A DNA stretch of 64,000 bases from Symbiodinium natans (GCA_905221605.1 CAJNDS010002068.1:933484-997483), one strand, 5' to 3'. Positions 1 to 12,964 are shown, counted from the stretch's first letter. Made by a program: numbers and translations. The notes: generated by a model from the sequence alone, not told the origin.

Positions 1-3000
1 GGGTGGGGGGGGGGGGTGCTTGCTCCAGACGCTTCTCGGGAAGCCGAGGCGAACTTTACCTAAGCATTGGTTCTGGTTGTCTGAGTGCTGTCCTGTTGAG
101 TAGTTGATACCGCAGGGAGCTATTGTCACTGGTATCTACTCTGACCGCAACTTCTGCAATATTGTATTTTGCATTGAGTTTGGACAGTATTGCAAATGGT
201 GAATAGCCGGGGCTGCAGTCAACTATTCACCGTACACCTGCGCAGTCACACTACACACATACGTTGACACGTTTTCCCTTGTCTCGAGGGAAGGCATGTA
301 AAAGTTTCAAGAACACGATGACAATTCAAACTGAACATTGAACCTTCCAAACCTGCCGTGAAAATGAATGCATGTCCATTCATCAAGAAGGTACTCTCCT
401 TCTTTCAAGGCAATCGAGGAACCTAGCCAAAGGCTGTAGCGCTTGATGGGTCCCTATTGGATAAACCTGAGCCACAAATCACACCCTAAACTTTCCTAAG
501 CCCCAAACCCGACAACCCAAACTCTCATTCTCCCAGAGGACACCGACTGACCCCAAACACGCGGAGCCCCAACAGCCAGAGCCACCGTTCCAGGTGCCGT
601 CTCTCAAATCCACAAACCACCAGGGCCGCTACTTGGACTCCGTTGTCAGGGCAGGATTCAGGCGGCAGCCTTCTGCGTTGTGGGTTTGAGGTTTCGGACT
701 TTTAGGGTTTGGGCACTAGTCTGGGCACTGTGCTCAAAAGGTGATCCCCACAAGCCTTGACGCCGAGGATTCACGATCACCTTCATGTCCACGCAGGACG
801 TGCCCAAACTCCAACTCATTCAGTGGAGCAGCTGAAGGTTTTGCTTTGTCGCGCAGATATACCTGTGCCTGTGCATGCGCTAGCGCGTGCCACTATGCTT
901 GCAGCCTTGCTGGAGGACATCGAGGTGGAACGCATCCAGTGAGGTGCGATGTGGAAGCAAGACAGGTCAACTCAATCACATCAACAGCAGGTGGAGAAGT
1001 GGGTGTGATCTGGCGCAGTGTGGGCTTTGACACAGAAGCCCGAAAGCCTCGACCCTTTATAAACCCGAAACCCTGGTACAAGTGCATTTGGTTTTCTTCT
1101 CAAAAGCTTCGCTCCATGGTTTCACTCGTCGCGCACCGCTGACAGTCAGATGGGCGTGCCAGTACTGCCGCGGCTTTGCATCCGTTGACACGGGGCGATC
1201 TTGAACAGATGTGTACATACACCTACTTGCCCATACCCTACCCTACCCTGGTATATCATATCGTATCATATTCTCTCATACCATGTCATATCATATCATA
1301 TTATCATGCTATATCACATCAGATCATATATACACATACTGTACGTCATGGGTCCTTATCGGTTCGCAACGGATCCGAGCCAGAACGGACCCGTAATTTT
1401 GCTCCACAACAACATGGAAAAGACTTGCAGAGCCTCTCACGTCTCCATCCGACTTTCAGCCGGAGCTGCTTGCACATACGTCTTATGCCCCTCTGCTCAA
1501 TGGCAGAGGGCTCACACTTGCTTCACACAGGCAGCAGATTCCCAAAACTAAAAAACCCAAAAAGCTTCATCCTGTGGGAACTTCATAGCCGTTTCACCTC
1601 GTCGAATTCGAGAGGGCTCTAGCCTGAGCAGAAATGATGTTCAGTTATAGGTGATGGGGCGGTAGGGTCGTACGGTCTCGCAGGGTTACCGCATGAAGCG
1701 GGGCGCAGCAAGGTGCCCAGCAGCTTGCAACTTCGACCGCGGTATGATGCTCAAGTGATATCGCGCCTTTGAAGTCTTTTGGTTCAGACTGTTTTTGGCT
1801 CAAACGATAAAAGCACTTAAAGACTCGTCACCCACATGGCAGCCAGGATTGGTCACGATGCTGGGCATCACGCGTCAATGTACTAAATACTTTGTGAAAA
1901 TGCCGTCTCAACAAAAACCAACACTATAGCTTAAATAATCCGTCTTCTGGCGCATAACGAGCAGAACTTAGACAGTTCATGATCACGTGTTACCGTGTTG
2001 CTGTGTTGCATGTTGTGGTTTGCATGCGTACTGTTGGTGCAGACGGTTTTGGCATCAGACGTGCGTGTGCCGCTGATAGAGGCTCACAATATGCTTTGTC
2101 ACACTTGACGTGGTCAATTCTGACAGTGAATGAGAAGTTTCAAGTTGCGGCCGTTCGTGCTGACTCTGGAAGGCAGCACAATGGGCACTGAAGACAGGTC
2201 GGCTGCTTCCGTGACAGAGCGTGGACACAGGAAAACCACACACGATCAAGGTTCCTGGAAACTGGCACGATCACATAGTCAGTCAAAACCATGCTGTCGT
2301 TCATGCATCAAGTCAAAGCTCGTGCAATGCTGTCAGGTGATTCCTTCCAGTGTGCTATCGCAAAGCGCTTCCAGGCCTCCATCGGCTTGTCATACGCAAC
2401 CTCACGTGATAAGCCGATGACCACCATGTTGGAACAGGACTGCGCTCAACCATGGGCAGCAGTGGAGGCACGCAAGCTCACCCGTGGCATCGCTTGTTGT
2501 GTTTAGCCTTGTCAATGCTCATAACTTATAGCTCCAGGATCTCCGCGCCTTGCAGGAACAAGCGCAGGCCTACAATCAAAACACATGGCCTTTAACGTTC
2601 GACGTTGACACTATTTTACACTCCCACATCCAGCACGCAATGTGGGCCAGAAGAAACTGGACGAGAGCTTCCCCAACCTTTCTGTGTTGAATTGGCCGAT
2701 TTCATGTCGAAACTTTTACTGACGAAACCAATCAGCAAAACGTGAAGGCTTCCCGGTTGCATACCATACAATTTTGCCATGCTGAAAGCTGCAGTTTTCC
2801 AGATAAGCCTGTGTTCCGGATTCAGAAATGTAGGCAACAATTGCATTTGTCGTTCCTGCAGAAGTTGTTTGCAAAACCCTAGCCCTAAACAAATTCGTTG
2901 CGCAAAGCTTTCATGATGCTGTTTTCCACCATATTACACCATGGACCATGTTCTACCACGGCGAAAAAAGTTTTGTTGAGCGTACGGTCGACAGATTTTC

Positions 3001-3260
3001 TGTAGGCGGCCAGGCTTGTCGTATTTCCGGGCACTCCACAACTCAGATGCCCCCGCGTTGGCTGCTTGCTACCTCAGCTTCATCAAGTCGGCGCGGCTGG
3101 CTCCCCCGTGGGACAGACCTGGTGCGACATCGAGCTGCTCCGAGATGCTCAGCGCTGCTCTCGAGTATATACTGCGCTGAAGTGAGGCCCCGCCAGTCAT
3201 CGGGGGGCCCCCTGGTCCGGGGGGGGGTCCCCTGCTCGGGAGGTCGGGCCGGGTGAGGGG
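1..3260. other. No gene recognised
   Basis: I see no conserved exon here on either strand. The stretch opens with a G run, carries scattered degenerate CCCTAAA-like words (about 485-530) and a TTTAGGG word near 700, and an AT-rich patch described separately. Open frames are short and have no recognisable motif. A fragment at about 100-125 reads like an aldo/keto reductase DTA..Y motif but stands alone. Confidence 0.4.
1240..1345. repeat. Degenerate TATCATA/CATAT repeat
   Basis: About 100 bases of AT-rich sequence made of diverged 5-mers of the type TATCA/CATAT. Several overlapping short open frames cross it, rich in Ser, Tyr, His and Ile, and are explained by the repeat rather than by a gene. 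Confidence 0.6.
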
Positions 3261-3274
3261 GTGTAGGGGGTGCA

Positions 3275-3790
3275 AACGATGGACTTGGGGTTTGGGTGAT
3301 GGACTTCGGGCTCAGGAGGAGTAGGGGGTAGGGGCAGGGCAAGCACGCACGGAGCGTTTTTGTGCGTTGGCGGTTCCTTCTACAAAAAAAGCGTTTTTGA
3401 GTTTTTTGGGGCCCGGAGGGGGGGGTCTCTGGTTGGGGGGCGGAAGGGGAGGGGGTGGGGGTGGTCCCGGTCCCCTGGTCGGGGGGTCGGGGAGATGGAC
3501 TTCGGGTTTGCGCGATGGACTTCAAGCAAGATTAGGGGGTAGGGGCAGGGGGGTGGGGGTGGGCAGGGTCAGGGGGGGAGAGACGCACGGAGCGTTTTTT
3601 GTGGGGTGTTTGTGAGTTTTGGGGGCAAGCACGCACGGAGCGTTTTTGTGGGTTGGCGGTCAGAAATCGTCGGTTTTTTGAGTTTTGGGGGGAAGGGGAG
3701 GGGGTGGGGGTGGGGGTCGACAGATCGGGTGGGTGTGGGTCCCTTGGTCGGGGGTCGGAAGGGCAGTCTTGGATTCGGAACTCAGCATTT
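3275..3790. repeat. G-rich tandem repeat, unit about 215 bp
   Basis: Two to three diverged copies of a G-rich unit. Shared landmarks recur in order: ATGGACTTCGGG, AGGGGGTAGGGGCAGGG, GCACGGAGCGTTTTTGTG, GGTTGGCGGT, AGTTTTGGGG, then AAGGGGAGGGGGTGGGGGTGG and CCCTGGTCGGGG. The unit runs roughly 3282-3495 and again 3496-3770, with an extra copy of the GCACGGAGCG landmark near 3583. Proline- or glycine-rich open frames on both strands are by-products. Confidence 0.75.
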
Positions 3791-3799
3791 GGGGGTGAA

Positions 3800-5590
3800 T
3801 ATGGTCTGGTGCCTATTAAGCCATCCCGTTTAGGTTCCTCGTGGACCGACGCAACTGAAGTTTGCCTTCTCGTACTCCAACTTTTGCCTCAAGCCTCGTC
3901 ACTGAAAAACATGTCCCCTCGAACTGCCGTTCCCGTTTCTGCCCAATGCTGGTAAGGTTCATCGGAAGTAGCTGGTCCCGAGGTAAGGCGAGTTTTTCTC
4001 GAACCTAGCTGTTCTGCTCGGCTGGTCAATGGCGTTGGCGACCCGCCTGTTTCCTGCAGCAATTACCGCGCAGGAGACTTGCATAATCTTGCATAGCAAC
4101 ACACGCCGCCACAAATGATCGTCTGTGTAACGATGGCTTTCTAAACGGTGGGCTATGTGCCCCAAAGGGGCTTGCATGAAATTCTTCAAGTACGACTGTT
4201 GGCTGCTGTTGGCCACGTGACTCCGCCTTTGCTGACACCAGGCTCGATGTGATTTGAAGGCACTTGGCAGCGAGCACCGCCACATCAGGGCAAGAGCATC
4301 ATCAGTGTATATCAGTGTTCGGCGAATGCTGGGGAAGCTGACAAAGTCAGCTTCTGGACGTCCATATATGCTGCCTGCTTTGTTTGCCAATTTGTTTCAC
4401 CTCACCCCCACGAGCAAAGAAAACATCATCTCTTCCTGCCGGACAGCACAGCACTCACTTGATTCCCGTTTCTGTTTCAGGCTTGGCGCTATGCGGTGGC
4501 GAATCTTCTGGCTGCAGAGAGTTTCGCCAGAGGCGCTTGTTTTTTTTGGCGTTGGTGCTGCATGCTTGTGCGATGAAGGGTGTGTCAGAGCGGCATGTAC
4601 CAACTCAATGTCTCATTGGCCTGTTCTTTCCAAGCATCTTACTCATGAGCCGTCATATTTCGGCCGAGCGTGTTCCATGCTTGCGAACCAGGTCGTCTCA
4701 AGCATGTGGAAAGCATAGCCAAGAGGCTGGCTGAACCCCTCGTGTCCTCCGTTCTGTCTTGTGCTCGTGCCCGGTGTCTCTACAGTGCTTCTCGTCAGTG
4801 CGTGGTTTGACACGAGGACAGCAGCTGCCATCGGTCGGTTCTTAGCACACAAGACCACGTTTGAGCACAGGGCCTGTCAACGTAGCCTGCCTCAAAGGTC
4901 GGTTCTTTGCCACGCCCGATACGGACAGCTTCTCCAAGGCTGGGGGCAAGGAGTTTCATTCAAGGAGTTTTTCTGATTCTACCAGTGCCTCTGAAAGTTG
5001 TCGTGCGGCAACTCGTACAGTAGGTAACCAGACAAGTTTCTCGGTCTGCCCAGAGGCTGCGGAAGAGGTTTCGCAGCTGATCAGGTGGGTTCGCGCAGTG
5101 CAAGTTTCTAGAACAAGGTGTCCGAGGCAGAGATTCTCATCGTTCCAGGGATGGGTACAGAATTTTACAAAACGCACCAAGCACTTGTGAAAAGGCTGAA
5201 GGGCAGAAGCTGCATGTAGTATGTAGAACACTCTACAGGCCTTCTAGGCCCATGTGTTGAGGCAGCTGTCAGTCGATGCACATCGGTTGCACGCAGCTCA
5301 GGGTTAGGTCTTCGGTGTTTCATTCGGATGTCGCGGCACAACATGTCACACAATACGGCACTTTGTATGACTCATTGCAAGAAGTCATGTCGGAATGCGT
5401 AGAAATTTTTATTCTCAAGATGTCCCGAGGCTTGCTGCCCACCCCCTGCTGGACCAGCCTGAGGTCCTTCGACTCCTTTGCCTTTCAGTGCTTTTCAGTC
5501 TTTTGCAGTCCTTTGAGTCAGCTTTTGAGTTCCTTAAGTCCAGAGTACGGCCGGAGCATCTTCACACGAAGCTTGGTTTAACGTGGTTCC
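3800..5590. other. No gene recognised
   Basis: Open frames on both strands are short and have no motif I recognise. No strong simple repeat is present. Confidence 0.35.
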
Positions 5591-5591
5591 A

Positions 5592-5936
5592 ATGGCAGCC
5601 TTTTGCATCATGCCCAGGAATGATAAGAATGGCATGATGGGAATGATAGCAATGCTTGCAAACATGGACCCGCAGGCAGCCGGGCTTGGGGTTCCGTTTC
5701 CCATGGTGGAAGCCTCGGAGTCCCAGTATCCGGCCTGTCCTTCATAGAGGCGGAGGGACGGGAAATTGTGATCACGCTAGTACTTCCAGAATATAGGAGC
5801 GAAATTCCTGACTCGGTAGCTGGGATTTCTTGGATGAGACGATGGTGTACTAAGATGGCAGTCGACATTACTAATTTGGAAAATCGAGTTGCCATAGAGT
5901 TGACTTCCCAGGCGTTGCCGGAGTTGCTCGCGTGAC
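5592..5936 (+). CDS. Possible exon(s), unknown protein
   Basis: Two overlapping frames look coding. One starts at an ATG near 5611 and is Met-rich (MMGMIAMLANMDPQAAGLGV), ending in a stop near 5745. The next, in another frame, stays open from about 5630 to 5934 and contains REIVITLVLPEYRSEIPD and WMRRWCTKMAVDITNLENR. An intron near 5700-5750 could join them. I do not recognise a family. A 150-codon open frame on the opposite strand overlaps and is an alternative explanation. The + choice rests only on amino acid texture and on the + orientation of the recognised genes. Confidence 0.25.
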
Positions 5937-5999
5937 AGCGTTTGTTCAGAAAGTTCATCTCCGAATCCTTGGGCAAGATGTTTGTTGGTTGTGTTGTTT

Positions 6000-8900
6000 C
6001 TGTTCTGACGCCACGCAAGTCCGACACTTCACTATCGTCATCCCAATCAAGAGGCTCCAAGGTCAGACAGCCACATAGAGCCCTGAAGATCAGCTTGCTC
6101 CACTCTGTCAGTACCCAGGACTCACTTCAACCATATTCACTATTCGAAAGAATTCTGAAAGAGCGGTATCATGATTGAATTTGCAGCATCGAGGAGCCCC
6201 TGCGCGACCTGATTTGCTTTGTGTGCCAAGGCAGTCGTCACCATACCCAAAGAGGCACAGGCCCGTCCTCTTACTCAGCTGGCTGGTTGTCACAGTTGGG
6301 AAGCGCTTGGATCGTTTCAGGGCTTCCAAATGCATAAGGCCAGAAGCTTGCATAGGACCACGTACTGCCAGACGATCTTAAGCCACCTAGTTTCCGTCGC
6401 TCTTAAGGCCCTTGAGATCTCTGCTGCGCTTTGAGGTGTAGAAAACGACGGCTGGACCAAATTCAGAGCTTGTTGCAGTGGCTGTCGGCCTCACTGAAAG
6501 GCATTGAATTTCCGGAGTACGAATGCAGGCAGCGACGCTCCAGTTGAAGGGTGGTGCAGCTATGCCGTGTGGATCTTATTTGCTCAGGTTTTCAGTTGCA
6601 TATCCTGACCATGGAGATCAACCAAGTAAACATGGAGCCATGGGGCGAGGCATTTGAGAAGGCATCCTCAGACACCGGCCATTGGGTTAGAGGGTTCCAA
6701 GTCCAAAATGTCATGGTGGTTGCCATTGCTAGTGCTTTCAAGTTTTTTCAAGGTCTGACGGCCTTATGACTTTGGCCGGAGGATGTTGCAGGACCCAGCC
6801 CCGAGACACTTCCCTGCCCCTGCGTCACCCTGCGGCCATCGTTTTCCGCCGGCTCAGCGGCATCCTCAACAGATGAAAGGCACTTAGGAAACGGGCGCTG
6901 ATGCGGGATCAGAACACCTAAATGTGGTGCCTGTACACAGCCCCGGTCGGGGACTGGACTGGCTGTTCGCCTATGCTCGTGTTTCAACTACGGTGACTAT
7001 TGCAGTGCAGCTTTGCAGCTTTGCAGCTTTGCAGCTTTGCAGCTTTGCAGCTTTGCAGCTCAGAGCCTTCGAGGCTGCTTGCGCTCGCCATCTCTGGACA
7101 TGGTACCGTTCTTGGAAGCGCTTGCCGAATGTGGCACCTGTTCTCGAACGCCAGAAAGATGAACAGGCAGACCTTCATTGTCCACGATCGCACAGGCGTT
7201 GAAGCTGGGAGCCAGGAGCCCAAGGTCGCCCAAGCACATTTTTTGAGGGACTGCATTCTTGCCTGTGGAAGCTTTTTTTCAAGGTCCGGCACCTCCAGGC
7301 ACAATGTCTTGGAGACTGCTGGTTGCAAGAGCTTCCTGAGGGAAATTTTGTGTTATGGTTGCGCATGCCAGGTGTCGCCATCAGTCGCTGAAGTTGCAGG
7401 CGCGACCGACATCGTTGAGGCGTTGATCTGCTGCTATGATTGTCACAAAGCATGCGCGCTGTGCCACAGAGGGTCGAAACTGCGTGAGACTTCCCACACC
7501 ATCATAGAGCTTATGACTCATATGACATGCAGACGGATACATGACCAAGTTCTTGCTTGGTCTGCTGTGTTTCCTTGAGCGGGAGTGTTGCATTGAGAGC
7601 CGTCTTTTGTATGTCAACCTACACTTCACTGCATCAGCGGGAGCATGCAAAGGGCTCCAGCTCCAACTGCTCGTGAAGTATGTGAAGAATCATCTCTCTT
7701 GTTTTGGGCTGTGATTGCAAGTCAGCATGTGGGAGATGTTTGTTTACGGGTTGCAGGACAGGCAATTCAGAGCAGTGGTGCTCGAACCCGAGCTATTTTC
7801 CAATGGATCTCCGTGACTTGTGCTTGTGAGGTGTTGCCTGTTCCCGCCATTTTTTCTACGCGCGTCAGCCTGAGGTGCGCGCAGCCGACTTGTTTGTTTC
7901 CGTGCTGTGGGAAGGATGGCTCAACTCTGCTGCATGGCTCCGAGCACACTTGCTTTGCTTTGCCTGAAAGTTGATTTTGTCCAGATCTGTAAAGCACTTG
8001 CCAAGGCCCAGCTTGATTCAGTGGCAGCAAAGCACCTTTGCCACAAGTAGAGCCACGACAGCAGCTGGACTGACATGTAGCATCATGTAGCACAGGTTGG
8101 GGAAGCCGGTGGACATGCTCATACTGGCAAAGGAGGCCGAGTTGGAAACACGCATGTTCGGAAGGACAGCTCACTTACTGATTTAACTTTGCCCTGTGTT
8201 TCTACGCCCTACGGTTTGAGTCTACGCTCGAGTCACTGTGCACGCTGGATTGCTAGTCAAACGATGCGCACTTGACAAATCATCGCAGGCATGTATTCCC
8301 CACCCTTCTCACCCGGTCCCTCTGTGCTTTCTATGTCTGTGAAACAGGCCGCGAATTGATCATCCCCGACACAAACAAACGCCCGATTGTGCGACAATCG
8401 TGATTGGTGCGACTGCCGAGGGATTTCAGCATGTCGCTACACTGTGTTTTACTGGTAGGTATTGCTCGGTCGAACGAACTTCGCAGAGTTTTAGATACTT
8501 GAAATGTTGACACTTGTGTGACATGTGCCATCAACCATAGACCGTGTACTCCTGTCACTTCGTTGGTTTATTTGCAGGGTGCAGCATCAACGCGACAGAC
8601 TGGAGCCCAGATCTGGAGCAACACAAAGCTACTGACTACTGTGCGGGCAGCAGGCAGTTGAGCAATTTTGCCCAAGGTGGCGGCACCTGGAGAGGCAGGG
8701 CAGAATGGCAGAATGTCAAATTTGGACACTATTCAGCCAATTGATTGCCATGCTTTGGCAACCAGTTCGAAGCAATCAGTGCAGGTTGTTTTCTCCAGCT
8801 CTTGTTGTTTAGTTCGCTTCAGTATTGGTTTGCGTCAGTATCTTGCGCGGACAACAAGGGCCCAGCCGGGAGCAGTTCAAGAGACCATTGCTCGAGACAA

Positions 8901-10019
8901 GCAAGATTTGCAGTAGTTTATACGTTTGTTGCCATGAAATTTGAGATGCGCAGCTTGTTGTTTCCAAAGGAAGGTCCGCAGGAAATACAGGCCTTGCGCT
9001 TTAAGAAGAAATGCAAGTTTTGGGCCAGCCGCCAGGAACAGGTGGCCCACATTGGCATCTTGTTGCTGGAGCGCCAATGCTCCCCAATTTTCTAGTGGCG
9101 CAGCCTAAGGCGTACCAATCCAAAAAACAACATCAATGCTTGCCCCGTGATACAGGTTATACATGAAGCGCGAAAGCAGTACGGTTGCAGACATGTTGGC
9201 CCATGTCTTCGGCTTTGAAAGTTACCGATTGAGAATCTAGCAAGTCTGGCACGAGGGTTTAACGCTCTCCCTGTGGTTCTCGAAGCACGAAGCATGCGCG
9301 GGGATGCGTGGGGGTGCAGGTTGAAAGGCAGACAGAAAGTTGGAGCTCTCGGTGTGAAGGGCTTTACCCCAGAGGAGGCGCCCAGTGGTATGTGCTCTCA
9401 GGTTATGCCAGGGGCGTAGCTGCGGAATGCTGTAGAAAATTCTGCTTCCTCGACCGCGTCTAGCCTGTTGAACAAGTCTTGAAATAGCATCTCGGCGCAC
9501 GAACTCTTAGACCGAAAGGTGAGGACTAGCACATCCCAAGCCAGAAGCTGCCTTGGATTTTCATTGGTGATCGGAGCAGGTGGATGATCTTCCAAATGGT
9601 GGAGCTGGTGTAGAATTTGCCCAGTGTGTGCATGGCTCAGAGTGCTTTCGCACTAAACTGCGTTGCGTGCCGCGATATGAGACCAGCTGCCTGCCATGAG
9701 TCTCCAAGACTCCAAGTTGCAGCAGCTCCGGCAATGCAACGGCTGGCAGACTTGCCTTCTCCTAATTTGTCCTATAGATTCCCACAGCATCGCTTTGGAA
9801 ACCTAAGCAGCCTGAGCAGTGGATGGGGGGTGCTGGGAGCGTGGAGCGACTCACAGCCCTCGATTATGTCAAATGTTCGTTGGCACAACTGGCGCTGGAG
9901 CGAAAGAGTTTGTGTTCCGCTGCGTTCAGGTCTTCACTCCGTACCGTCGAAGCCCAAGAAGCGTCGATGCTTTCTTGCTTCTAGCTAGTCGATGTTCAGA
10001 CGACTCGGTGCAGTTGTAG
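6000..10019. other. No gene recognised except a short repeat
   Basis: No conserved domain was found. Upstream exons of the aldo/keto reductase at 11.2 kb may lie here, but none could be identified. A short 8-bp tandem repeat at 7007-7060 is listed separately. Confidence 0.35.
7007..7060. repeat. GCAGCTTT tandem repeat, nearly 7 copies
   Basis: A perfect 8-bp unit, GCAGCTTT, repeats almost seven times. Because 8 is not a multiple of 3, the repeat is read in all frames, giving the Ala/Leu/Gln/Phe/Cys-rich peptides seen on both strands. Confidence 0.9.
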
Positions 10020-10193
10020 AACATCGAAGAGTGTTGGGGGAAGTTGGAACCCTGCTGGCCACACGGGGGAGTCAATCTGAACAGTATCTATGTGCGCGAC
10101 CTGCTTCAGCCGCCGGGCCAACCCAAGCTACTGGTCGTGCACGTCGGCACTCCAAGCGGTGCACCTCGGAGTTTCAAGTCCGCACGGCTGTGA
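10020..10193 (+). CDS. Probable exon, unknown protein
   Basis: An open frame of 57 codons begins directly after an AG (ttgtag, then AACATCGAAGAG), which also forms an in-frame stop just upstream. That is what a true acceptor would look like. The product includes NIEECWGKLEPCWPHGGVNL and PGQPKLLVVHVGTPSGAPRS and ends at TGA 10191-10193. Several internal GT or GC donors could end the exon earlier. No family recognised. It lies about 1 kb upstream of the aldo/keto reductase exons and could belong to that gene, but no AKR motif is visible. Confidence 0.35.
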   Translation, partial: NIEECWGKLEPCWPHGGVNLNSIYVRDLLQPPGQPKLLVVHVGTPSGAPRSFKSARL

Positions 10194-11186
10194 CGAGAAC
10201 TCTCGAGAACTCGTGGTTTGTAAATGCCCTGAGGCCACGATCGCGCCGCCCCTTCTTAGCCTTCCCCAGCACCTCAAACACCGTGTTCGACACCGTATTC
10301 GAGACCACGTCCACAGACCTTTGTTTCTGTTTAGTCTTATTAGTGCGTTCTCCGGTGCAAATATGCAGCACATGATTGTGAGTGAGAAGCGTGGAAAATA
10401 GTGGAACGGTACTCTGAGTAAGAGAGCAGAACAGCGAAGAGCAGACGCGGACACGTGTATAGACAGTTGAAACAGACTTTTGAGACTTGAGATGGCTTCT
10501 GGGATGGCTTGGGATGGGTGAAGTGGTGGGAAGAAGTCGGAAAATCTATGCGTACCGGCATCTGTCTCTGTTGTTTTGTTTGTCTGTATGTCGAATTCAC
10601 AACTGTAGAGCACTGTACACTAGGTCATGGACCGTCGCGCTACACCTGGAGGTGCTGACTCTTTTCCATGCTTGCTCCATGAGCCTAGCTTGTCCATGCT
10701 GTTTATCAGAACGTCAGAGTTCACGATGCTCTTGTTGTGCAACATCTTTCTGCAGTTAGTGTGGTCTGCTGAATCTGTTGAGTGTCTTCCTACAAGTCCA
10801 TTTTGGAGACTGAGATGGTAGAGTGATATCGAGAGGTACACTGGTATTGAAGTCCTCAGTTGTTTTAATGCCAGCCCTTAGCAGGCACTTCGGGGGGCGT
10901 TCGGTGGCGCTGGCTGCAAACGGGTCCGAACCAGAGTTGGCTTATGAATAGTTTGGGAACATGTTACCGCTCCTCCTAGCCAGGCTGTTATCAGACTGGC
11001 CTCGGCCACTCCGTCCGATTGATGACCCGCATGCCGCTTGGAACCGGAAAGCTGCAAACGCTTCACGAATCTTCACAACAGCTCCAGACTAGTCCAATTG
11101 CGGAAGACTGTCTTGTGCTGGTCTGCAGGGTATCATAGTCACAGCATCAGTGCAGCGAACTCAGCTCACTTCGATGCTGCGACCAG

Positions 11187-11507
11187 GTTCTGGCAATCGC
11201 CCAACGGATGAAGCGAAGTAGCGCGCAGGCCGACATCAATCCTGTAGCAAGCCGCTGCAAACTGCTGGAGCAGTCTGGGCGCGATTCTGCAGTATCCTGC
11301 TCAAGTTTCTGCAAGTTGGAGGTTCTCATTCGATGGGCCCTTCAGCTTGGCCTTGCAGTGGTGTTTCACAGTGAAAGGCTCGGAATGTGAGTCACTGGCG
11401 AGTCACCGGAGTCCTTGTGTGGACGACCGCAGGGTGCAGCATGTCCAAGAGAACTTGAGAGCTCTGGACTTCGAGTTGCCGCTCATGGAGATGCAGCTGA
11501 TGAGTGG
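11187..11507 (+). CDS. Aldo/keto reductase, C-terminal exons
   Basis: Three exons read as the C-terminal part of an NAD(P)H-dependent aldo/keto reductase, a TIM-barrel oxidoreductase of carbonyl compounds. Exon 11187-11228 gives VLAIAQRMKRSSAQ. Exon 11322-11377 gives VLIRWALQLGLAVVFHSE. Exon 11433-11507 gives VQHVQENLRALDFELPLM. This matches the family order: helix with IA and S-AQ, then LLRWALQ-G, then the R--EN cofactor-binding segment, then the F-LS region. Phases agree across both introns (11229-11321 and 11378-11432), and both are GC-AG. The usual IPKS strand reads VVFHSE here, so the Lys is absent. A GC donor follows at 11508. A fragment GIIVTAS at 11129-11149 may be an upstream exon. 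N-terminal catalytic residues (Asp, Tyr, Lys, His) were not found. Confidence 0.75.
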
Positions 11508-12110
11508 GCGGCGCACTTGATGTTTTCTTCCTTAATATGATTGAAATAGGCTGAATGAAGCATGGGCTGGGGCTTGGTGTATCCCGGCAACCATGGGCCA
11601 TGGGAACCCTGACCCAGGATGTCCGCACATGTCAGCACCATCGCACAAGGCCTGTTGACTTCATTGACCTAGGCTTGTCACGTTGGCAGAGCCCGTGCCT
11701 CCTGGTGATGGGTTTGCACTTTGGATCGCGCTGGCTTGTTGACGTGTCGCATCGTGTCGCCTGAGTTTCGCACCTCTGCAGGCCCTCGGTCTTGCAGCCT
11801 CGAGTGTTTCGGGCCAGGGTATATACGATGTATACCTGCTCAAGACAGTTTACGCTGTGTGTTGCAAGATGTTGCAAGTGCTTAGCTTGCTATTTTTTGC
11901 CAATCCCAGGCCCATCCCTACGCACCACGTGCTGTGGCGAGTGAGCTTTGACGCTTGAAGCGGTGTCATTCGCATGATGGAAAGAAGGGACTGAACTTCC
12001 ATGAGCTTCCATTCTGCCAGCTTGGCTGAGCCGCCCACAAGCCCCGGAAGTCTTGTGGCCGACTACGCAAAACTTCTGAAACTGAGGCGGCGCTGGCTCA
12101 AAGTAGTCTG

Positions 12111-12231
12111 GCATTGTTGGTGCATGCATGTAAATTAAGTAAAGTTGTTGGTATCAGTTGAGATGTAGAGTAGTAGTATGGCATTGTTGGTGCATGCATG
12201 TAAAGTTGCTGGTATCAGTTGAGATGTAGAG
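12111..12231. repeat. Tandem duplication, unit about 60 bp
   Basis: The segment GGCATTGTTGGTGCATGCAT...GAGATGTAGAG occurs twice in direct order, about 12110-12170 and 12180-12231. The first copy has an extra 9 bases (ATTAAGTAA). Apart from that the copies are nearly identical, so the duplication is recent. Confidence 0.85.
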
Positions 12232-12964
12232 TTTTATGTTTCGAGACACAGTTTTTCGCGTGTGCTGATTCATTATTGTGTCCAAATGGGCTAAACGGAG
12301 AGCAATGGGCTGAGAAAAAGCTGCGCCTTGCGACAAGCGCTGCAACGTGCTGCTTCTCGCGGTGCGTGGTCCGCCTCTGAAGCATCTTGCAATACCCCAA
12401 AATGCCAAAGTCAAAGATGGACAGAACGGAGAGAACATTCGGAGACTTTGGGCTGAGTGAGTACTCGGTTTGGGATGCGGGTTGTGACGAGTTTTCCATA
12501 GGCACTGATCACGCTGACCCGAAGGGTGCACACTGTTTGAACTTTCGCCGTGCAACATTGTTGGACGCTCGGAGAATGCACCGGCAAAATCAACCATGGT
12601 GATTTCATGTGATGACCACGGCTTTGTACAGAGTGTTTGACTCATGTGCATGATTATGTGTGCATGCCTCTAACATTGGCCAGATCCGTGTCATTGCAAG
12701 GAGCGTTCTTGCCCTGCAGATTGCTTGTGTAGATTTTTTTCTTCCTGAGCTTAGTTGCGGGTGGGGCGGGTGGGAGGGAGGTGCTGACAGGCATGACAGG
12801 CGCTGTTGCATCAGTTCGTCATGCAGTTCCCAGTTTTGCATGCGCACAATCATTTGCTATGTGTTGGATGCTGTCTGGGCAGTTGTAGTAGAACATTGGA
12901 GCCTGTGTTGATTGGTGTGTGGCTACAGCAGGAATGCAGTGCGTTGTTGTCATCTGCCTGACAG

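Noticed and set aside
100-127. VDTAGSYC, like the aldo/keto reductase DTA..Y motif
   Set aside because: Isolated, 11 kb from the recognised AKR exons, with no supporting exon between.
1790-1805. TTTTGGCTCAA, matching 11 bases of the dinoflagellate spliced leader
   Set aside because: Similar 9-11 base partial matches occur elsewhere (near 56535 and, inverted, near 31827), the match stops before the 3' G, and no gene follows. Chance is likely.
3495-3516. Kinase-like DFGFAR motif
   Set aside because: It lies in the G-rich tandem repeat, a near copy lies 200 bases upstream, and no other kinase motif is nearby.
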